From assembly GCA_009829735.1 (NCBI GenBank), contig CM020619.1, positions 4,169,727 through 4,233,726 of the forward strand: a stretch of DNA of 64,000 bases, written 5' to 3'. Below are positions 41,908 to 50,910 of the stretch, piece by piece. Source of the DNA: Pyropia yezoensis (taxonomy: Eukaryota > Rhodophyta > Bangiophyceae > Bangiales > Bangiaceae). Every line of letters starts with the position of its first letter. The first letter of the stretch is position 1. Below the pieces are notes generated by a model. It ran no database searches, was not told the origin of the DNA, and saw nothing but the letters and a program-made list of their open reading frames with translations. The position numbers and the translations under genes were made by a program.

Positions 41908-44136
41908 TTAAGCCTCGGTCGAGCCAACATCGTTCCACGCCCCCCCCGCACCCCCCCCCCAGGGCCCACCGCCGTTCACCACGGGGGCCGCCCAGCCGCC
42001 CTCCCACCCGCCGAGGACGCTGGTGGCATCCCCCAGCTCCCCGCCCGGGGTGGCAGCGATGGCGGTAGCGGTGGCGGCAGCCGCCGCCGCGCGGACCCTC
42101 AGCTCGGTGAGACGCACGTAGACGAGGATGTAGGGGGTCGCCCGGCTCTCCATGAGGAACAGACGGCGCATCAGCACCGGCCAAGCCAGTGTGCTCACTT
42201 CAGAATCGTCGTAGCAGTACCAGGGGGCCGAGGCTACACCCGCGGCCGCCGACACAAAGGCATAGTAGTGGCCCGACGCGGCGCCGGCACCCTCGTGCAC
42301 GATAATACCGCTGAGGGCGTAAGCATCGTCAGCCCAGGTGTCATTCCCAGGAGGGTTCTCCCCCTCACAATGGTCAGCAAGTGGGTTCGAGTAGTCAGCA
42401 GAATCAGCGGCAGCAGCAGCGGCAGCAGCTTCGGACCCAGAAGCACCGCGCCCTTCTCCTCCCCCACCACCCCCCCAGGATGGTGTCGGCGCTGCTCCCT
42501 GACTTCCCTTCTTGCACCACCGCCGAAGCCGAAGGGTGCGGGGGCAGGCCATCACCACTGGGTTCTTGCCGTGCCCACCCCCCGAGGTCGCCTCGTACTG
42601 GAAAAGCTTGAGGTGAACGGTGAACACGGGCGGCAGGGGCGTGGCAAGCTGCCACCACCGCTCTGCCTCGGTGTACGTGTGGCACTCATCGCACGCATAC
42701 TTGTCAGCGCCGCCCAGGGTCTCGCGGTCCGTCTGCGCGCTGAGCGCCCAGTTGAGCGACCGACGCGGGCGGACGGGGAGGGAGACGTCCCGGAACGTCT
42801 CAGCCTTGGCAGACACCGCCTCGCACGACATGCAGCGCGTCGACGTGACGGCGGCACCGCCAAAAAGGGTGTCCACCACCGTCTGTGTGCGTGCACGCTT
42901 GGGGCGGGGCGCCGACGAGGGAGAGGCAGACCCCGCGCCAGATGACGACGCCGCGTCCACGTCACCAGCGCCAGTGCCCTGGGCGCAGCAATTGGCGGCA
43001 ACGGCGGCAGCGGCAGGCACCCCCTCCCCTTCCTTTGGCGCCTTCCCCTCTGGGCGAGGCGGCAACAGCCGCAGCGCCGCGTCCACCCGCTCCAGCAAAA
43101 AGTGAAGAAACTCGTGGGCATCCTGTTGGCCGAGGGCATCAAACCCGCGGGTGCGGGAGCGGTCCCGCAGCAGCCGAACTAGCTCCCCCGGGGTGACCCC
43201 GCGGCGCCCGCCTGGTACCGCCGCGTCGCCGCCGCGGCCCGTCCAGGCGGCCGTCGCCGCCGACGCCGCGGTGGCGGTCATGTGACAAAACAGCCGACGG
43301 AGGGCGGTCATCAGCTCTACGGCGTACGCGTCAGACGAGGAGAGGGGTGCTGCCGTGTTGGCCCCACCCGCCACGGTGCCGTCCCGCGGCCACAGCAGCC
43401 CAGCGGACGCAGCGGCCGTCGACGGTCGGGGTGGGGGCTCCCACGCTTCTACCGCCTCCCGCAGCGGCCGCAAGTGGTAGAGCACCTGCAAGACGGCGTT
43501 CATATAGCAGGTGTTGCCCATATTGACCAGCCCCGGGGCCGCCGCGCCGGGCGGGCCACCAGGCAGGCCACCGACCAAGACGGGGGCGGTGGCGGGGGCG
43601 ACGCCTGCCAGAGACACGGCGCCCAGCGGGGGGCCCACCAGGGGGGCCTCCTCCAACGCCCGCCACAAGGCTACCGCCTTGGCCGACGCCGCGGCCTTGG
43701 CCGACGCCGCTGCATCTACCGCGGCCGCCGTTGCCGCCACCGCCGCAGCAGCCGCAGCCGCAGCCGCAGGGGCGGCCGCCGGTGGCCCATTGCGTGCCGC
43801 GCCGCCGCTGCCGCTGCCGCAGCCGCTGCCGCCGCCGCCGCCGCCGCCGCCGTCACCACGACGGCTGTCATCCACACCACTGCAGCCAACGTGACCGCCG
43901 CGGTCGTGACTGCCACCGCCGCCGCCGCCGGCCGCGGCCGCCGACGTGGGGGCGGCAGGGGGTGGTGTCGTTGCCGGCGCGGGCGCCGGCGCCGGCGACG
44001 CAGCCGCTCCCTCTGCCGCCCAGGCCCACCCGCCCGCCGCCGCCGCGGACCGCGAGCGCGTCACGTACGCGTCAATGGGCCCCGCCGATGAGGCCGCCGG
44101 GCGCTTGCGCTTGGAAGACAGGAGGGACGGGCCCAT
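41908..44136 (-). CDS. Ubiquitin-specific protease (USP, peptidase C19)
   Basis: A cysteine protease that removes ubiquitin from proteins. The Cys box is NMGNTCYMNAVLQ (catalytic Cys codon 43507-43509, about residue 210), followed by QQDAHEF. Two CxxC pairs (CMSC and CDEC) form the fingers zinc site. The His box is GAGAASGHYYAFV (His codon 42268-42270), then WYCYDDSEV supplies the Asp. I start at 44136 (MGPSLLSSKRKRPA): upstream in-frame sequence crosses a 13-A run and G tracts and looks untranslated, though an ATG exists at 44310. The roughly 200-residue N-terminal extension is Ala/Gly/Arg-rich with a basic KRKR motif, possibly nuclear. Low-complexity insertions also split the catalytic domain. 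All catalytic residues are present. Total about 742 residues. Confidence 0.93.
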   Translation of the reverse strand: MGPSLLSSKRKRPAASSAGPIDAYVTRSRSAAAAGGWAWAAEGAAASPAPAPAPATTPPPAAPTSAAAAGGGGGGSHDRGGHVGCSGVDDSRRGDGGGGGGGGSGCGSGSGGAARNGPPAAAPAAAAAAAAAVAATAAAVDAAASAKAAASAKAVALWRALEEAPLVGPPLGAVSLAGVAPATAPVLVGGLPGGPPGAAAPGLVNMGNTCYMNAVLQVLYHLRPLREAVEAWEPPPRPSTAAASAGLLWPRDGTVAGGANTAAPLSSSDAYAVELMTALRRLFCHMTATAASAATAAWTGRGGDAAVPGGRRGVTPGELVRLLRDRSRTRGFDALGQQDAHEFLHFLLERVDAALRLLPPRPEGKAPKEGEGVPAAAAVAANCCAQGTGAGDVDAASSSGAGSASPSSAPRPKRARTQTVVDTLFGGAAVTSTRCMSCEAVSAKAETFRDVSLPVRPRRSLNWALSAQTDRETLGGADKYACDECHTYTEAERWWQLATPLPPVFTVHLKLFQYEATSGGGHGKNPVVMACPRTLRLRRWCKKGSQGAAPTPSWGGGGGGEGRGASGSEAAAAAAAADSADYSNPLADHCEGENPPGNDTWADDAYALSGIIVHEGAGAASGHYYAFVSAAAGVASAPWYCYDDSEVSTLAWPVLMRRLFLMESRATPYILVYVRLTELRVRAAAAAATATAIAATPGGELGDATSVLGGWEGGWAAPVVNGGGPWGGGAGGAWNDVGSTEA

Positions 44137-44500
44137 GGCGGCGTCCCCCCTCTGCCACCCCACGGAGGGGTGCGGTGACGGCGGGGGGAGGCGGGCGGGG
44201 GAGGGACGGCGCCGGTGCGAGAGAAGCAGGGGGGGGGGGGGGGGGGTGGATAGGAGCGGCCGCCACGGGTGCGTGGGGAATATGGGGGGAGTGGCGGGCA
44301 GTAGGGGCAAAAAAAAAAAAAAGGGGGGTCAGTGAGAGAGGAGGGCGGCGGGGGGGGGGGAGGGGGAGGAAGGAGGGCCGACCGCGGCGGCTGCGGCGGT
44401 ATGTAGCGGCGGCGGCAACGGCAGCAGGCGACGACGGTGGCGGCCGTGGCGGAGGTGGTGACAGCGGCTCTGCTACGGCGGCAGCGCCTTCCGCCCCCCA

Positions 44501-44528
44501 CCCCCCCCCCCCCCCCCCCCCCCCCCCC
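44501..44528. repeat. 28-C homopolymer
   Basis: Uninterrupted C run in the region upstream of the protease gene. Confidence 0.9.
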
Positions 44529-44793
44529 GGCCACCAAAGCCCGTTCCCCTCTCTCGTGGACGGCCCACAACCAAAAACGCTATTTACGCCAAACGCACGC
44601 GGGTGGGGAGGTTGTGGCGGCGCGCTCCGCGCCGGGACGGACCAAGGTCGGAGTGTGGGCGGGGGGGGGGGGGGGGGGGGTTGGGGGTCGCTACCAAATC
44701 CCAACCGCGTGTGGCCACCACGGCCGTGCAGGTGGGGGGGGGGCGTGGGAAGCGCGCGCGAGCGGCGCGCGTGGCGCGTGGCCGCAGAGGAGA

Positions 44794-44892
44794 GCGGGCG
44801 GGCGGGTGGGCGGGTGGGTGGGTGGGTGGGTGGGTGGGTGGGTGGGTGGGGCGGTCGGTGGGGGGGGCGGTCGGTGGGGGGGGGGGGTTGGT
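44794..44892. repeat. (GGGT)n/(GGGC)n tract with G-quadruplex potential
   Basis: Around ten consecutive GGGT units and several GGGC units, followed by long G runs. Many runs of three or more G at 1-base spacing make intramolecular quadruplexes likely on the plus strand. Confidence 0.9.
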
Positions 44893-44929
44893 TGGCGACG
44901 GAGGGAGGGAGGCGTCGCGCCGTGGCGGC

Positions 44930-46070
44930 GGCGGGAGTGGCGGGACCACGCCACCGACGCGTACACGTGGCCAGGGCTCCCCCCTTGTGGGGAGGGCACA
45001 ACGGGCCCCATTTGGGTTGGGTGGGGGCGCGCACCCACCGGCCGGTGGCGGGCGGTGTGACAGACCGCGATCGTCATGGTATTTATGGTATTCTCAGACC
45101 GAATGCGTGAGGTATTTTCTCTACAGTATATGCCAACTGTACTGTACTGTACACGCTGTCTGTGTTGGCCCCGGAGGAGGACTTGCTCAGCCGCGCAGGG
45201 AAAAAAGAGAAAAGACCGACGGGAGGTTCGCCGCCCCCACGCGGCCCCCACGCGGAGTCGACGCACCCCTCCCGGCTCGGACGAGTGGGCGCCCCCTCGG
45301 TCAGGGGACCCTCTCACGCCCCCCCCCTCCCCCTTCCCCTCCCTTGCGCCGGTGAGAGCTCTCCGTCGCTCCTCAAGGGCCCTCCCCCCCCCACCGCCAG
45401 GCAGCGGCCCTCTCCACCACCATACGTTAGCGGGGAAGCGGACGCGCTCGCGCTCATTCCCGCCTGCTTGCCAGTGCGGCAGCAGCGCCTCCCTTCCCAT
45501 TCCCTCCCACGTTGAGCGGGACAGCCGGCTCGTACGCGAGACCGTGCGTGCAAGGACAGCAGCCCCGATGTCAGCAGGCGTGGAGGCTGTCGAGGGCGCG
45601 GCATGGACGAAGAAGGAGGGGGTGCCCGCTCGGCAGCCTCCCGCTGAGGGCTGTGTCCAACCCGTCTTCCGCATGGTGCGCAAGCGGGGTCAGCCGTGGG
45701 CGGGGACGTCTTGGCTGACGCCAGGAGGCCAGCCGTCCTCCAAACAAAAACCAGTCAAAAACTCGGAACATACATGCGAAAGTGCGTTGACATCGTCATC
45801 GCTGCGCATGCCTGGCGCAGCCGGAGAACTGACGGAGAAGCTCCTATGGTGCAAGCTCCACGGCTTCCTTTCTTTGATGGCCTGAACCTGTGTGGACCCC
45901 TGCCATCGGCCATCTTACGTGCCATCTAAATAGGTCCCACTTTGGACTACTGTGACCGTGAAGGTGCTCAAGGCTCCAGCACCTCTGGCCGTTGCCCTCC
46001 CGCGCGCGGGGCGCAGGAGCGATGAATGGACCGATCGGTAACCGATGGCCACACTTATGGTGGGGAGACG
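44930..46070. other. No recognised gene
   Basis: GC-rich sequence grading to mixed composition. Frames of 100-330 codons run on both strands but lack motifs. An AT-richer patch near 45075-45160 may be regulatory, but this is not supported further. Confidence 0.45.
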
Positions 46071-46079
46071 GCAGCGCAG

Positions 46080-46220
46080 TGGGTCTAAGACCGAGTACCT
46101 ACATTTCCGTGCAAGATGGCCTTAACGGCCTCTGTGGGGGGGTCGGTTTCTGTAAGCAGGCCCTCACGACCCCCTGAGGGCCGGCTTGCACGGAAATGTA
46201 GGTACTCGGTTTTAGACCCA
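46080..46220. repeat. Inverted repeat with 36-bp arms (MITE-like or hairpin)
   Basis: Arms 46080-46115 and 46185-46220 match over 36 bp with one mismatch (TAAGACC versus TAAAACC). They are separated by 69 bp that itself contains shorter inverted repeats, including GGCCCTCA/TGAGGGCC. GCGCAG occurs at 46074-46079 and again at 46223-46228, a possible 6-bp target duplication with two extra bases. No ORF. Confidence 0.9.
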
Positions 46221-46229
46221 ATGCGCAGG

Positions 46230-47290
46230 CACAGACGGGGCGAGCTAGCTCGTGGGCACAAACCGTTTGTCACCAAGCGGCTGGCGACAACCGTATTAGC
46301 TGGAGGGGAGACGGGTGTGCCAAAAGCGCAGACTGTCATTTAGTATGGGTGACTATTACTAATTGCAGAAGAAGCGACAAGAACAAGCAGTGGAAAGATC
46401 CACGAACAAGTCGACAAAAGGACGCCCGGGGAAGCGCCCGAAAAAAAACAAGGGCGGGGAGGACAGGGGCGCGGGGCAAGCCGACGGACGCTGCCGAGCA
46501 CCCGGTGCTCGGGGTGTCGCCCGCGCGGCCGCCTATGTAGGCGCCGCTCCCGGCGCCCACGCCGCCCGCCGCACCCGAGGTGCCCCGCCAGGGAAAACGG
46601 CCCGCCACCGGCCCCACACGCACGTGCCCGCGACGTCCGCGCCGCCGCCGCCAAGCGGCAACGGCCCGGGCAGCGGGGGGGGGGTGGGGTGGGGGCTGGG
46701 GCAATGACGGGAGCGCGGCGGGGGAGGGGGAGAGGCAGGCGGTATCGAAACCCAGCGGTATCGAAACCGCCAGCGGCCGCAGCCGCCTGGATGGCGCCGT
46801 CTGGTGACGGCCCAGCCGATCGTCCGCCCGGATGCTCCGCCGACCGCCAGCTCTTGAGCTCCCCTCGGCCACACGGGACGGACGGCCAGTTACCGGCCGG
46901 TGCCAGGGAGCAAAGTGGGCCATTATACGACACGATCTAGTGGATGTGGCACCTGGACACAGCACTCGAGGCGGGAGAGTGAATACTGGAGCGTACTCAC
47001 GATTGGCACTCTATTTTCTCAATATGAAAAGTGGCCGAAACTATGTCTATTTACAACTCATCTTGTCGATAGTAGCAAGAATCACAGTTGCAAGTATCCA
47101 TTGGAGTGACGTTCTTGTCCAATACTCTGTATGTTTGACTACTGTGCTACATGGTTGTCATGAGTTTAATGTATACATTTCAGTTTTTTTATTAAAGCAC
47201 AGATTAAAGCATACGTAGATTAATCAAACCCCGGAACCGACAGTTGCATTAATCATACAGCATTTATCGGCAGTAAAATACATCCAAACC
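46230..47290. other. Mixed region with AT-rich island
   Basis: 46340-46930 is GC-rich without a supported gene. A 15-bp AGCGGTATCGAAACC-like unit is doubled near 46740-46770. From about 46960 to 47290 the DNA is notably AT-rich for this window, with repeated ATTAAAGCA words near 47195-47215. Confidence 0.5.
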
Positions 47291-47340
47291 TTGTAAGTGA
47301 GTACTCTACTATTGGAATACAAAGCCGCCGAGTACACATC

Positions 47341-47985
47341 ACGATTCGCAACACCACCGTCGCTCGCAGCACTACGCTGGTGGCCGCCCTGGCCACCATC
47401 GCCCGGCGGCTCCAGGCGACGTCGAGGGCGGGAGCAGCTGCGCTGGCGGCACGGGTGGTGTTGCCGTCGGCGGTGCCGCCCGCGACGGTCGCGGTGGTGG
47501 GGGAGGGGGGGGCCGTGGCAGCGGCCAACCTGGCCCTCCTTGCGACCGACGCTGACGCGGTCGCGACGGGCACCGATGGTCGGCATGGTGGTGGTGGGAG
47601 CACCATCGGTGGATGGCCTGCAGCAGCCAATGCCGCGCCAGCCGCGACCGCCGCCGCGTCGACCGACGCCGACTCGGTGGCGGCTGCGGCGGCGGCCACA
47701 ACGGCAGCCCTGCGAACGCTCGCGACGGTGGTCGCCCCCCTCCCACTCGTGGCGGTTCGTGCCGTCGCCACGGCCCTGACCTGGGTGCCGGGATAGCTCG
47801 GGATGGCGCTGGCCTGCTTGGCTGTCGTGGGCGCCATGGGCTATGCTCTGGCTTACCAAGACGCGGCGGTGCGCCGAGGCGCCGCCTCGTCGATGGCCGC
47901 AGTCATGTCAGGCTCAGCTCCGAACGCGTGCGGTGCACCGGCACCGGAAGAGGATCCTACCCCGCTCTGTCGACCTCAGTGGTAA
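47341..47985 (+). pseudogene. Possible gene remnant, function unknown
   Basis: One plus-strand frame reads NTTVARSTTLVAALATIARR, then Ala/Val-rich sequence, a TAG at 47794-47796, and then MALACLAVVGAMGYALAYQD, which looks like a membrane helix, ending at a TGG TAA near 47985. There is no ATG at the start of the good sequence. The chromovirus copy 2 LTR begins 60 bp downstream. No family recognised; it may simply be GC-driven open frame. Confidence 0.3.
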
Positions 47986-48045
47986 ACCGTCACGAGTGCT
48001 GCCAGCCGACCCGACACTAGAAAACGGTATACCCCCGAAGGAACT

Positions 48046-48516
48046 TGTGGCAAAAACCACAAGCACACACGGCACCCAAGTTGGGGCGGTGTGCTAGGGC
48101 TGCCTCCCGTGTCGGGGAACCGGAAGAAGTGCAAGTCGCACACACTCTGTCCTTGTTGTGGGGCAAACCCCCCACGGACAAACAAGAGGATGGTGTGTGG
48201 TCCAACAGTTTCTTGGTCGGGACGGGGACGCAGGGCCAAGCCCCGCTGTCCCTCCCCTTATCCCCCCAGGGTCCACTCAGAATCTCGCCACTCAGAATCT
48301 CCCACCCCAGCACCTGCCCACCGGGCCACACGAAAATTCAAGACGATAAATGCAGAAAACCCTCAAATCCAAGTTGGATTTACTACTAAGCTAACTATCC
48401 CAAACTTAGGGAATATGGACCCAAATGCAGAGGGAGGAACGGATCAGGCTAGTGGCCTGCCGCCCCTTGCATGGCACGTGTTGCCCCCCCCCTACCTGGG
48501 GGTCAATACCTCCACA
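48046..48516 (-). repeat. Gypsy copy 2, left (3') LTR
   Basis: About 471 bp. Its inner end reads ACCTCCACA where other LTRs read ACTGCCACA, and a C run is longer by two. Preceded by GAACT. Possibly chimeric after LTR-LTR recombination. Confidence 0.93.
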
Positions 48517-48529
48517 CTCCCCTCTCCTC
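48517..48529 (-). promoter_or_regulatory. Polypurine tract, gypsy copy 2
   Basis: Minus strand GAGGAGAGGGGAG, identical to copy 1. Confidence 0.85.
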
Positions 48530-48855
48530 AGTTCCGACCGACCCGGTCGGCCCTGTGAGGGGGTGCGTAAACGCACGTCTCGGCGTTGGGGGCGCGACTT
48601 GCTGTCCCCCATCGAGTACGTAACGCGGATGCGGAGGCGGTCACGTTGACCGCCCCTCTCCTCAAGCTTGCCCACTTGGCAGCTTGCTCTCTTCAGTTCA
48701 CACTTCACCATCACCACCACCTCCCCTTCACCTTCCACTGGGCCGCCCCACGCTGGGGAGGCCACCCGTATACCCACGATCCGAGCCCCCCTCAACTCGA
48801 GGCGGGTCTCGTTTTTGCGATAGCCAGAGCGTCTCTCCCCAACTTGGGGAGAGCC

Positions 48856-50799
48856 ATGGCGACTCCGGGAGTGGAGACGGACTCTCTTGACGAGCGCATG
48901 GAGGACACCTCCTACGGTGCAGCACCCGCCGGGACTTCCGGCGGGGGCCCCGCGATCGCTCCGGGGGATGGGACTCCCGCGTCACCCGGCTTTGGGTTGA
49001 CGGCGGGGTCTCCCCCGGAGGCGGGACAAGTTGTCCCGCGTGAGGCCTTGGGGCGGTGGTTTTACCCCGCTTGGCCTCTCCATGAGGAGGGGTTGACTGT
49101 TCTTTGCTGTGGCCGACTTGGCGCAGCGATGGGCCGGGTATGGGACCGCCTACGGGAGAAGTATCCCCGTAGGGTCGGGTTCCCTGCCGGCTTCAGGACG
49201 GACCAGTTTGCCTTCCTGGACGATGAGGAGGTTGAGGACGTTCAGCGTGCCAAGGCCATGGTGGACCGCGGGGGAACTATCCCGGGTCCCGGCGACTTGC
49301 CGACCTTCACGTGGGACGCTGTGGCAACTCGCCCACCGTACCTCCACGAGGCCGATCCGCACACTCATCACTTTGATGTGCGGATGGAGAAAGACTTCCG
49401 GCGAGGTCCCTACTTGGTGACCTCGGCTCAACTTGAGTTTCCTCAACAGTCTGCTGCCAGTAAGGAGCAGTACTATCCGAAGAAGCCCGAGTGGTGGCCT
49501 CAAGTTGAGGTCCCCTACGGGTTCCCGGCGTTGTTGCCACGGTTGCTTGACCACTTCGGCTCCGTCATGTTGACGGCTGCCCCTGATCACCTGGTGTGGG
49601 CCATGTTGGCCACCCAGTGGCTCCTCGAGGTCATGTCGACCTGGGTGTCCTGTGTTCAGCGGCGGGGGATGCTCTGGCATCCCCCCCTCCGGCTCCTCCA
49701 AGGTTTGGAACAGCTCACCCCTCAGCTAGTTGCTGAGGGGTGCTCATCAGGACAACTCACTCTACTTGAGGAGATGCTCCGGCTCCATAAGTTTATCGAG
49801 TGGGAGAGCATTGAGCACAAGTTGCGCCGCCCCACTCGAGGGCCCAAGGACGATGGCGCACTTCGCCAGTTCGTGTGGGTCGCTCGTGAACTTCACGACG
49901 GCCGTGTGGTCCTACGAGAGGGGTTGGGCATCGGGGACTACCCGCATGCCCCGGGGGTGGATCGCCACACTGCGACACCCCCGGACAAGCCCATAGTTAT
50001 GGCCGTGTCGTCCTATGATGACCATATGACTCAACCCACTGCGGGGGCCCCAAGTCGGGGTCGCAGTTACACCCGGGTACCGACACCTCGGCGGGCCCCT
50101 CCGCTTCCTCCTGCTCCTTTCCAACCTCACGGGAACATCCCGATCAGCGTAGCCGTGGAGTCTTCCACCCCGGTGTCCCCCAACTTGGGGGCCACCCTCC
50201 TGACGGTATACCCCAAGTTGGTGTTGCCGCCCACACCTCTAACCTCAGAGATGATGATCACCACGTTGGTGCGCACCATTTCCTGGTTGGCCGCGTCGAC
50301 CGCAACCCTACAGAGTTACGAGACTCCTCAACTTGAGGAGCGCGTTCGTACTGCAGTGGCGACCGCGAGTTGCGAGTCGGTGGCGGAGTTTATGACAGCC
50401 GAGTTGGCTCGCATTGGGGCAATTATGCCCCAGCCAGCCCCACTTGGGCGTGGCAAACGTCGCGCGAGCCGGGCATACTCGCCTCCTCGCCGTCGTCGCC
50501 GACACTCGCGGCGCTCTCCTTCCGTATCGGAAGACGAGTTGTCTTACTCCGTTTCGGAGTCCTCTACCCCGTCGGAGACGGAGTCTGTCCAGCGTCTGCG
50601 TCGCAAACTTGCGCGCAAGACCAGGCAGAAGAGTGGCCACGGTCGGCGCCACTTGCGCGACCGTGAGGGGCGCGACGGTTCCGACTTGGAGCCGCCGCCC
50701 CCTCCAACGAGTGGAGACCGTTATCGGCGTGGGTCTCGCCGCTCGCCTCCACGTGAGGGCGAGGGCCGTGGAGTGGGAGAGTCTAGCATGCGTGCCTAG
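48856..50799 (+). CDS. Antisense ORF of gypsy copy 2, intact, 647 residues, unknown function
   Basis: This is the uninterrupted version of the copy 1 antisense ORF. The start at 48856 follows a 10-bp-arm palindrome (48833-48853), and the reading frame also stays open upstream to 48586 by chance. Visible layout: acidic Gly/Ser-rich N-terminus (MATPGVETDSLDERMEDTS); a conserved core of about 350 residues with Trp-rich segments (LGRWFYPAWPL, KKPEWWPQ, LATQWLLEVMSTW), HTHH and EWESIEH; a Pro-rich linker; and a basic Arg/Ser tail of about 110 residues (RRRRRHSRRSPSVSEDELS, QRLRRKLARKTRQKSGHGRR). Its stop lies 111 bp from the end of pol, tail-to-tail. Identical length in two copies and a shared frame suggest it was translated. 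Plant Tat-lineage elements also carry antisense ORFs, but I see no resemblance to a named family. Confidence 0.8.
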   Translation: MATPGVETDSLDERMEDTSYGAAPAGTSGGGPAIAPGDGTPASPGFGLTAGSPPEAGQVVPREALGRWFYPAWPLHEEGLTVLCCGRLGAAMGRVWDRLREKYPRRVGFPAGFRTDQFAFLDDEEVEDVQRAKAMVDRGGTIPGPGDLPTFTWDAVATRPPYLHEADPHTHHFDVRMEKDFRRGPYLVTSAQLEFPQQSAASKEQYYPKKPEWWPQVEVPYGFPALLPRLLDHFGSVMLTAAPDHLVWAMLATQWLLEVMSTWVSCVQRRGMLWHPPLRLLQGLEQLTPQLVAEGCSSGQLTLLEEMLRLHKFIEWESIEHKLRRPTRGPKDDGALRQFVWVARELHDGRVVLREGLGIGDYPHAPGVDRHTATPPDKPIVMAVSSYDDHMTQPTAGAPSRGRSYTRVPTPRRAPPLPPAPFQPHGNIPISVAVESSTPVSPNLGATLLTVYPKLVLPPTPLTSEMMITTLVRTISWLAASTATLQSYETPQLEERVRTAVATASCESVAEFMTAELARIGAIMPQPAPLGRGKRRASRAYSPPRRRRRHSRRSPSVSEDELSYSVSESSTPSETESVQRLRRKLARKTRQKSGHGRRHLRDREGRDGSDLEPPPPPTSGDRYRRGSRRSPPREGEGRGVGESSMRA

Positions 50800-50910
50800 T
50801 TGGCAGCTGCCTTTGTTGTGAGCGTGTGAGGGTTAGGGCTGTAGTTAAAAGCCACTCTGCGTACCACTTCGACTTGAAGCACTCTCTTGGCACTGTTGCT
50901 CGGCCTTCCC

